Source: Microvirga mediterraneensis (lineage in GTDB: Bacteria; Pseudomonadota; Alphaproteobacteria; Rhizobiales; Beijerinckiaceae). From it: DNA of 64,000 nucleotides. Location: the NCBI RefSeq assembly GCF_013520865.1, contig NZ_JACDXJ010000001.1, forward strand, positions 3,705,501 to 3,769,500. Reading direction: 5' to 3'. Positions 57,952 through 64,000 of the stretch are shown one piece after another. The notes beneath the pieces are model-generated. The model was not told the origin of the DNA and did not search any database. It saw only the letters and a program-made list of their open reading frames with translations. Positions within the stretch are counted from its first letter, which is position 1. Each line of letters begins with the position of its first letter. Position numbers and translations under genes: made by a program.

Positions 57952-59292
57952 CTAAGCCGCCTGTCCGGACAGGCGCGCCTTCGCCCGCTCAGGCCCGATC
58001 AGCGGCAGCAGCGCGCCCAGTTCCGGGCCATGATCGAGCCCGGTGAGCGCCTGCCGCAAGGGCATGAACAGGGCCTTGCCCTTTACCCCGGTGGCGGCCT
58101 TCACGGCCTCGGTCCAGGCCTTCCAGGTCGCCTGATCCCAGGGTGCCTCCGGCAGAACGGCCATGGCCGCCTCGATGAAGGCCTTGTCCTCGATGACCGG
58201 TTTCACCGGGCCGCGCACGACCCTGGCCCAGTCGGCGGCATCCCGGACCTTCGTCAGGTTGCCGCGCACGGCGAGCCAGAAGGCCTCGCCCGCATCCGCA
58301 TCGAGCCCGGCCAGCCGCTCGCGAGCCGCCCCATAGGGCATCTCGTGGATCAGGCGGGCGTTCAGGTGCTCCAGTTCGCTCTCGTCGAATTTCGCGGGCG
58401 CACGGGAAATGTGGGAGAAGTCGATCAGGCGGGCAAGCTCGTCGAGATCGGCCACCGGCCGCACGGCCTCCGCCGAACCGACGAGGACGGCGAGCGAAGC
58501 CACCGCCTGCGGCTCGAGGCCAGCATCGCGAAGGCCCTTGATCGAGAGATGGCCGAGGCGCTTGGACAGGCCCTCCCCGCTCGCCGTGATCAGTAGGCTG
58601 TGATGGGCGAAGGTGGGAGCGGCGGTGCCCAAGGCCTCGAAGATCTGGATCTGCACGGCCGTGTTGGTGACATGGTCCTCGCCGCGGATCACATGGGTGA
58701 TCTTCAGCTCGATGTCGTCGACCACGGAGGGCAGCGTGTAGAGATAGGTCCCGTCCTCGCGCACCAGAACCGGATCGGACAGCGAGCTGCAATCCACGTG
58801 GCAATGGCCACGCACGAGATCGTCCCAGGCGACATTGGTGGGCTCGAGGCGGAAGCGCCAATGGGGCCTGCGCCCTTCCTGTTCGAGCTTGGCCCGGTCC
58901 TCGTCCGTGAGTTTGAGGGCCGCCCGGTCGTAGATCGGCGGCAGGCCACGGGCGAGCTGGCGCTTGCGGCGGAATTCCAGCTCTTCCTGGGTCTCGTAGC
59001 ACGGATAAAGCCGCCCGACCGCCTTCAGCCTCTCGGCGGCGGCGTCATAGAGATCGAACCGGTCCGACTGACGGACGACCACGTCGGGCGGGATGCCCAG
59101 CCAGTTCAGATCGGCCTCAATCGAATCCGCGTATTCCTGCTTCGACCGCGCCACATCCGTATCGTCGAAGCGCAGGATGAAGGTGCCGCCCTCGCGCCGC
59201 GCATAGAGCGCGTTGAGCAGGGCGACGCGGGTGTTGCCGATATGGATGTGCCCGGTCGGGGACGGGGCGAAGCGAACGATGGGCTTGGACAT
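57952..59292 (-). CDS. gltX: glutamyl-tRNA synthetase
   Basis: A 446-residue class I synthetase charging tRNA-Glu (and, in alphaproteobacteria, sometimes tRNA-Gln). [19 protein letters not shown] is the HIGH region, and the KMSKS equivalent is [10 protein letters not shown]. The zinc cysteine cluster is reduced to one cysteine ([10 protein letters not shown]), as in one of the two GltX types common in this class. The start at 59292 (MSKPIVR) ends a REP-bearing gap. Confidence 0.93.
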   Translation of the reverse strand: MSKPIVRFAPSPTGHIHIGNTRVALLNALYARREGGTFILRFDDTDVARSKQEYADSIEADLNWLGIPPDVVVRQSDRFDLYDAAAERLKAVGRLYPCYETQEELEFRRKRQLARGLPPIYDRAALKLTDEDRAKLEQEGRRPHWRFRLEPTNVAWDDLVRGHCHVDCSSLSDPVLVREDGTYLYTLPSVVDDIELKITHVIRGEDHVTNTAVQIQIFEALGTAAPTFAHHSLLITASGEGLSKRLGHLSIKGLRDAGLEPQAVASLAVLVGSAEAVRPVADLDELARLIDFSHISRAPAKFDESELEHLNARLIHEMPYGAARERLAGLDADAGEAFWLAVRGNLTKVRDAADWARVVRGPVKPVIEDKAFIEAAMAVLPEAPWDQATWKAWTEAVKAATGVKGKALFMPLRQALTGLDHGPELGALLPLIGPERAKARLSGQAA

Positions 59293-59351
59293 GGGAGATG
59301 CTATGGCGAAGGGAATAGAGCGACGCAAGGGGTGACGGGACTTTCGGCAGC

Positions 59352-59422
59352 ATTCCCGGCTATCCCGATCCGGTGAAGCGCCGTGCCCTTTCAATCGGGA
59401 TCACCGGCACAAGGCCGATGAC
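59352..59422. repeat. REP-like palindromic element, copy D (inverted, partial)
   Basis: Reverse orientation relative to copies A-C: CCCGGCTATCCCGATCCGGT, GAAGCGCCGTG and ATCGGGATCACCGGCACAAG. One end is eroded. It lies between nadE and gltX. Confidence 0.7.
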
Positions 59423-59443
59423 GACGTGGATGGTGCGGTTAGC

Positions 59444-61180
59444 CTAAACGTCCATCGAGCCCACACGCGGCCTGCCGATGGCGCGCTCCAGGGCCTCGTC
59501 CTTTCGGTGCGCCTCTAAGCCTTGGTCGCGATAGCGGTTGACGATGGGGTAGCGGCGGTCGCGGCCGAAATTCCGGCGCGTGACCTTCACGCCGGGCGCC
59601 GCCTGGCGGCGCTTGTATTCGGCAATGTAGAGCAGGCGCTCGACCTTCTTGACGGTTTCCATGTCGTAACCCTTCGCCACGATGTCGGAGACGCGCAGCT
59701 CCTCTTCCACGAGGCCGCGCAGGATCTCGTCGAGATCCACATAGGGCGGGAGCGAATCCTGGTCCTTCTGGTTCTCGCGCAGTTCGGCCGTGGGCGCCTT
59801 GGTCAGGATGTTCTCGGGGATGACGATCCCGTCCGGCCCGAGCGCCCCCTTGGGCTTCCAGCGGTTGCGCAGGGCCGCCAGGCGGTAGACCTCCATCTTG
59901 TAGAGGTCCTTGATCGGGTTGAACCCGCCGTTCATGTCGCCGTAGATCGTGGCGTATCCCACCGACATTTCCGATTTGTTGCCGGTCGTCACCACCATGG
60001 CGCCGAATTTGTTCGAGATCGCCATGAGGATGGTGCCCCGGGCGCGGCTCTGGAGGTTTTCCTCCGTGATGTCTCGCTCCCGGCCGGCGAAGATCGGCTC
60101 CAGGGCGGTCTCGAACCCTTCGACCGGGGCGGCGATCGGCAGGATGTCGTAGCGGACGCCGAGCATCTGCGCGCAGGATTCCGCATCCTTCAGGGACTCG
60201 CCCGAGGTGTAGCGGTAGGGCAGCATCACGCAATGCACCCGCTCAGGCCCGAGCGCATCCACCGCCATGGCGGCGCAGATAGCGGAATCGATGCCGCCGG
60301 ACAGGCCCAGCACCACGCCCGGGAAGCCGTTCTTCTCCACGTAGTCGCGAAGCCCCAGGACGCAGGCGGCGTAATCGGCCTCCTCGCCTTCCTCAACGGT
60401 GACCATGGGTGCCTCGCGGCAAGTCCAGCCTTCCTCGCCTTTCACCCAGGTGGTGAGCGCCACGGTCTCCTCGTTGGCGGGCAGCTGGCAGGCGAGCGAG
60501 CAATCCGCGTTGAGCACGAAGGACGCGCCGTCGAAGACCAGCTCGTCCTGGCCGCCGACCTGGTTCAGGTAGACGAGCGGAAGCCCGCTCTCGGTCACGC
60601 GGGCGGCCGCGATGTTGAAGCGCTCCTCGGTCTTGCCGCGCCAATAGGGCGAGCCGTTCGGCACGAGGAGCATCTCAGCGCCCGTCTCGGCGAGGCATTC
60701 CACCACATCGCCCGTCCAGATGTCCTCGCAGATCGGGAGGCCCAGACGGATGCCGCGGAAGTTCACGGGCCCGGGCAGAGGTCCGGCGGCGAAATTGCGC
60801 TTCTCGTCGAAGACGCCGTAATTCGGCAGGTCGACCTTGAAGCGCACCGAGATCGAGCCGCCATCGAGGAGTGCATAGGCGTTGTAAAGCTCGCCCTCCT
60901 CCCGCCACGGGAGGCCGATGAGCATGCCGGGACCGCCATCCGCCGTCTCACGGGCGAGCCGTTCGAGGGCGGCGCGGCAGGCATCCTGGAAAGCGGGCTT
61001 CAGCACGAGGTCCTCGGCGGGATAGCCCGCGAGGAATTGCTCGGCGAACATCACGATGTCGGCCCCGAGGCGGGCCGCCTCCGCGCGGGCAGCCCTCGCC
61101 TTCTCCTCATTGCCGGCCACGTCGCCGACGACGGGATTGAGCTGCGCGAGCGCGATCTTGAGCGTGTACTGAGCGGTCAT
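59444..61180 (-). CDS. nadE: glutamine-dependent NAD+ synthetase
   Basis: A 578-residue two-domain enzyme completing NAD synthesis. The N-terminal nitrilase-type glutaminase has the Glu in MFAEQFLAGYPAEDL and the Cys in LPICEDIWTGD. The C-terminal synthetase has the ATP loop LGLSGGIDSA and GTILMAISNKFGAMVV. Length and order are standard for the Gln-dependent form. Confidence 0.95.
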   Translation of the reverse strand: MTAQYTLKIALAQLNPVVGDVAGNEEKARAARAEAARLGADIVMFAEQFLAGYPAEDLVLKPAFQDACRAALERLARETADGGPGMLIGLPWREEGELYNAYALLDGGSISVRFKVDLPNYGVFDEKRNFAAGPLPGPVNFRGIRLGLPICEDIWTGDVVECLAETGAEMLLVPNGSPYWRGKTEERFNIAAARVTESGLPLVYLNQVGGQDELVFDGASFVLNADCSLACQLPANEETVALTTWVKGEEGWTCREAPMVTVEEGEEADYAACVLGLRDYVEKNGFPGVVLGLSGGIDSAICAAMAVDALGPERVHCVMLPYRYTSGESLKDAESCAQMLGVRYDILPIAAPVEGFETALEPIFAGRERDITEENLQSRARGTILMAISNKFGAMVVTTGNKSEMSVGYATIYGDMNGGFNPIKDLYKMEVYRLAALRNRWKPKGALGPDGIVIPENILTKAPTAELRENQKDQDSLPPYVDLDEILRGLVEEELRVSDIVAKGYDMETVKKVERLLYIAEYKRRQAAPGVKVTRRNFGRDRRYPIVNRYRDQGLEAHRKDEALERAIGRPRVGSMDV

Positions 61181-61399
61181 ACCGGGGATCTAGCGCGCGG
61201 AAGGGTTGGCAGCAATGCAAGGATAGAGCTTTCCCAGGGTCTCTTGGATACTCACGGGGCAGCGCCGGTCCAATGTCTTTGCAGGCCTCACGATGGCGGC
61301 GAGACTCTGCCGATCCAACATGCTCTGCACAGCTCAAGCTTTGTGGGAACCGGTAACAGTCCAGTTCGTTATTTCCACACGAAACACTGGGAGACTGAC

Positions 61400-61483
61400 A
61401 TGTTGAAAGGCGGCCTTCTCTGGCTCATCGGCATTCCTCTGCCGATCATTCTTATTCTCTTCTTCATGGGTTGGCTCAGCTGA
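61400..61483 (+). CDS. 27-residue membrane miniprotein
   Basis: A short frame starting at 61400 with CACTGGGAG upstream encodes essentially one hydrophobic helix (LLWLIGIPLPIILILFFMGW) flanked by MLKGG and LS. Highly similar miniproteins appear in many Rhizobiales genomes as I recall, so it is probably real. It is followed by a strong terminator. Role unknown. Confidence 0.6.
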   Translation: MLKGGLLWLIGIPLPIILILFFMGWLS

Positions 61484-61518
61484 GCCAAAATACCAGTAGA
61501 GTTGCGTATGCGTAAAAT

Positions 61519-61545
61519 AAAAGGGGCGCCGAAAGCGCCCCTTTT
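61519..61545. terminator. bidirectional terminator
   Basis: An 11-pair stem AAAAGGGGCGC/GCGCCCCTTTT with loop CGAAA. A-rich and T-rich flanks let it work for the miniprotein gene and for the converging aroG gene. Confidence 0.88.
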
Positions 61546-61568
61546 ATTTGATTAATCGGCCCAATCGC

Positions 61569-62954
61569 TCACTCCGCCGCGAGGGCGGCCGGTTGTTCCC
61601 TTGACTGGCGCTCCCGTTTGATGAGCTCCGAGGTCAGGAAGGCGATTTCGAGCGCCTGCTCGGCATTGAGGCGCGGGTCGCAATAGGTGTGGTAGCGGTC
61701 TCGCAGGTCCGCATCGGTGAGCGCGCGGGCGCCGCCCGTGCATTCCGTCACGTTCTTGCCGGTCATCTCCAGGTGGATGCCGCCCGCATGGGTGCCTTCC
61801 GCCTGATGGATGGCGAAGAAGTCCTGCACCTCGCCCATGACCCGCTCGAACGGCCGGGTCTTGTAGCCCGAGGCCGCCTTGATGGTGTTGCCGTGCATCG
61901 GATCGCAGGACCATACGACCGTGCGCCCTTCCCGCTGCACCGCGCGGATCAGGCCCGGCAGGTGGTCGCCCACCTTGTCGGCGCCGAAGCGGCAGATCAG
62001 GGTCAGGCGGCCGGCCTCGTCCTCCGGGTTGAGCATGTCGATGAGCTTGAGCAGCCCATCGGCCGAGAGCGACGGGCCGCATTTGAGCCCGATCGGGTTC
62101 TTGATGCCGCGCATGTATTCCACATGGGCATGGTCGAGCTGGCGCGTGCGGTCGCCGATCCAGAGCATGTGGCCGGACGTGGCATACCAGTCGCCGGTCG
62201 TGGAATCGACGCGGGTCATGGCCTCCTCGTAGCCGAGCAGCAGCGCCTCGTGGCTGGTGTAGAAATCCGTCGAGCGCATCTCGGGATGCGTTTCGGGATC
62301 GATGCCGATCGCCCGCATGAAGTTCAGGCTCTCGGTGATGCGCTCCGCAAGCTCGCTGTAGCGGGAGGATTGCGGCGAATCCTTCACGAAGCCGAGCATC
62401 CAGCGATGGGCGTTCTCGAGATTGGCATAGCCGCCGGTCGCGAAGGCGCGGATCAGGTTGAGCGTCGCGGCCGACTGGCGGTAGGCCATGAGCTGGCGGC
62501 GCGGATCCGGCGTACGGGCTTCCGGCGTGAAGGCGATGTCGCTGATGATGTCGCCCCGGTAGCTCGGCAGCTCCACTCCGTCGATGGTCTCCGTCGGAGC
62601 CGAGCGCGGCTTGGCGAACTGTCCGGCGGCGCGGCCGACCTTCACCACGGGCGAGCCGCCCGCATAGGTCAGGACCACGGACATCTGGAGGAACAGGCGG
62701 AAGAAATCGCGGATGTTGTCCGCCGAATGTTCGGCGAAGCTCTCGGCGCAGTCGCCGCCCTGGAGCAGGAAGGCCTCGCCCTTGGCGACCTTGCCCAGCG
62801 TCCGCTTCAGCTTCCGCGCCTCGCCCGCAAAGACGAGCGGGGGAAAGCCGGCGAGCTGCTGCTCGACGCTCTCAAGCGCCTCAAGGTCCGGATAGGCCGG
62901 AACCTGCTGGATTGGCTTGTTTCTCCAGCTATCGGGCGTCCACCGCTCGGTCAT
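61569..62954 (-). CDS. aroG: class II DAHP synthase
   Basis: A 461-residue plant-type 3-deoxy-D-arabino-heptulosonate 7-phosphate synthase, first step of the shikimate pathway. [19 protein letters not shown] at the start, [14 protein letters not shown], and DPMHGNT are class II signatures. The gene is complete and not fused to chorismate mutase. Confidence 0.95.
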   Translation of the reverse strand: MTERWTPDSWRNKPIQQVPAYPDLEALESVEQQLAGFPPLVFAGEARKLKRTLGKVAKGEAFLLQGGDCAESFAEHSADNIRDFFRLFLQMSVVLTYAGGSPVVKVGRAAGQFAKPRSAPTETIDGVELPSYRGDIISDIAFTPEARTPDPRRQLMAYRQSAATLNLIRAFATGGYANLENAHRWMLGFVKDSPQSSRYSELAERITESLNFMRAIGIDPETHPEMRSTDFYTSHEALLLGYEEAMTRVDSTTGDWYATSGHMLWIGDRTRQLDHAHVEYMRGIKNPIGLKCGPSLSADGLLKLIDMLNPEDEAGRLTLICRFGADKVGDHLPGLIRAVQREGRTVVWSCDPMHGNTIKAASGYKTRPFERVMGEVQDFFAIHQAEGTHAGGIHLEMTGKNVTECTGGARALTDADLRDRYHTYCDPRLNAEQALEIAFLTSELIKRERQSREQPAALAAE

Positions 62955-63083
62955 GACACTAACCCCCGTGTCCTTTCTTCAATGCTCATCGTGCACCGCA
63001 ACAAGCGGCATGAAAAGGCAGCTATACACGACATATTCAAAAAGGCGAGTGCCGAGACGCTCGGCGCCGCTGCGACGATTGAG

Positions 63084-64000
63084 TCAGCCGACAGCAACCG
63101 GCTTCTTCACCACCACCGGCGTGCGCATGGTGACCAGCTCCTCGGCTGCCGTTGGGTGAACCGCCACGGTGCGGTCGAAATCGGCCTTGGTGGCCCCCAT
63201 GGTCACGGCGATGCCGGCGAGCTGGATCATCTCGCCCGAGTCATGGCCCATGATGTGGACGCCCACCACCTTGTCGGTCGCCTTGTCGACGATGAGCTTC
63301 ATGAAGACCCGGTCCTTGCCGCCCGAAAGCGTGGCCTTCATGGGTCGGAAGGCGGTCTTGTAGACATCCACATCGCCGTAGATGGCCCGGGCTGCGTCCT
63401 CGCCGCAGCCGATCACGCCGATCTCCGGTGTCGAGAAGACGGCCGTGGGGATCAGGTCGTGGTCGACGATGGTGGGCTTGTCGCCGAACACCGTGTCGGC
63501 GAAGGCATGGCCCTCCCGGATGGCGATGGGGGTGAGGTTCGCCCGGTTGGTCACGTCGCCCACCGCATAGATCGAGGGGACGAGGGTTTGGGAATAGCCG
63601 TCGACGGGGATGGCCCCGACCTCGTCGACGGTGATGCCGGCCTTCTCAAGCCCGAGCCCCTTCGTGTTCGGACGCCGGCCCGTGGCGACGAGGACCTGAT
63701 CGACCGTGATCGTCGAACCGTCGGATAGGGTCGCGGCGATGCCCTCCGCCGTCTTCTCGAGGCTCGTGAGGGTCCTGCTCAGGGCCAGCTTGATCCCGCG
63801 CTGGGCATAGGCCTCCCCGAGCGCATCGCGGACGTCCTCGTCGAAGCCGCGCAGGAGCTTGTCGCCCCGGTGCAGGAGCGTGACCTCGCTGCCGAGACCT
63901 GCAAAGACCCCGGCGAACTCGACCGCGATATAGCCGCCGCCGACCACCAGGATGCGCTTCGGCATGCTTTCCAGATCGAAGACCTCGTTGGACGTGATGC
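63084..64000 (-). CDS. gor: glutathione-disulfide reductase, 3' part
   Basis: The last 305 codons are in the window; the gene begins beyond the right edge (the frame continues upstream of the Met at 63965 as ITSNEVFDLES). RILVVGGGYIAVEFAGVFAG binds NADPH, ATGRRPNT and IYAVGDVTNR belong to the FAD domain, and HPTAAEELVTM is the interface histidine region. It reduces glutathione disulfide. The N-terminal redox-active disulfide is outside the window. Confidence 0.9.
   Translation of the reverse strand, partial: ITSNEVFDLESMPKRILVVGGGYIAVEFAGVFAGLGSEVTLLHRGDKLLRGFDEDVRDALGEAYAQRGIKLALSRTLTSLEKTAEGIAATLSDGSTITVDQVLVATGRRPNTKGLGLEKAGITVDEVGAIPVDGYSQTLVPSIYAVGDVTNRANLTPIAIREGHAFADTVFGDKPTIVDHDLIPTAVFSTPEIGVIGCGEDAARAIYGDVDVYKTAFRPMKATLSGGKDRVFMKLIVDKATDKVVGVHIMGHDSGEMIQLAGIAVTMGATKADFDRTVAVHPTAAEELVTMRTPVVVKKPVAVG

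Overview
The window is high-GC alphaproteobacterial chromosome. The gene content and order point to Hyphomicrobiales (Rhizobiales), probably a Microvirga/Methylobacterium/Bosea-like genus: a psd-pssA pair, maf-yacG, a BA14K-type small secreted protein, a DUF2865 protein, class II DAHP synthase, and intergenic palindromes typical of that group. The genus is inference, because there is no rRNA here. Two AT-richer accessory stretches interrupt the core.

Region 1 (1-~5030) is the right end of a mobile segment whose left end lies outside the window. It holds a serine recombinase with a res-like cluster of inverted CGTTCCAA boxes in front of it, an HNH-like small protein, a double-HTH protein, an accessory RNase HI, and a translationally coupled AT-rich gene pair (3175-4814). 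The first gene of that pair has an N-terminal PUA-like domain of the kind fused to Mrr-type restriction proteins. The second is a one-TM coiled-coil protein. This pair is the best candidate here for an undescribed module.

Region 2 (5082-29662) is core chromosome: tyrS, a large glycine-rich secreted protein, purC, a LolA-like protein, a DoxX-like gene with a probable frameshift, galE, a broken small membrane-protein gene, a flavin reductase, and a reverse-transsulfuration pair (cystathionine beta-synthase and gamma-lyase). It also carries a complete five-step histidine-utilisation cluster (hutC-hutF divergent from hutI-H-G-U-D). A NMT1/SsuA-type ABC transporter follows, with an exact copy of the presumed HutC operator upstream. 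A secreted collagen-like protein and two small proteins close the region.

Region 3 (29758-39671) is an integrated element of about 9.9 kb bounded by 48-bp direct repeats. The right copy is the 3' end of an intact tRNA-Phe gene. It encodes a P4-type tyrosine integrase, several unknown proteins, AlpA/excisionase-like HTH proteins and one phage tail tape-measure protein, with no other virion gene. A strictly 21-bp-periodic array of TGTCAC boxes precedes the tape-measure gene. An IS3-family element (38057-39327) sits inside the island.

Region 4 (39700-64000) returns to core genes: yacG, maf, pssA, psd, an Atm1-type ABC exporter, a LysM protein, a LOG-family protein, a YdcZ-type transporter, cimA, cysS, an argP/argO-type divergent pair, creA, a DUF2865 protein, an ABC-2 exporter, gltX, nadE, a 27-residue membrane protein, class II aroG and the 3' part of gor, which runs off the right edge. 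At least four copies of one REP-like palindromic element lie between genes (about 16430, 49939, 57853, 59352).
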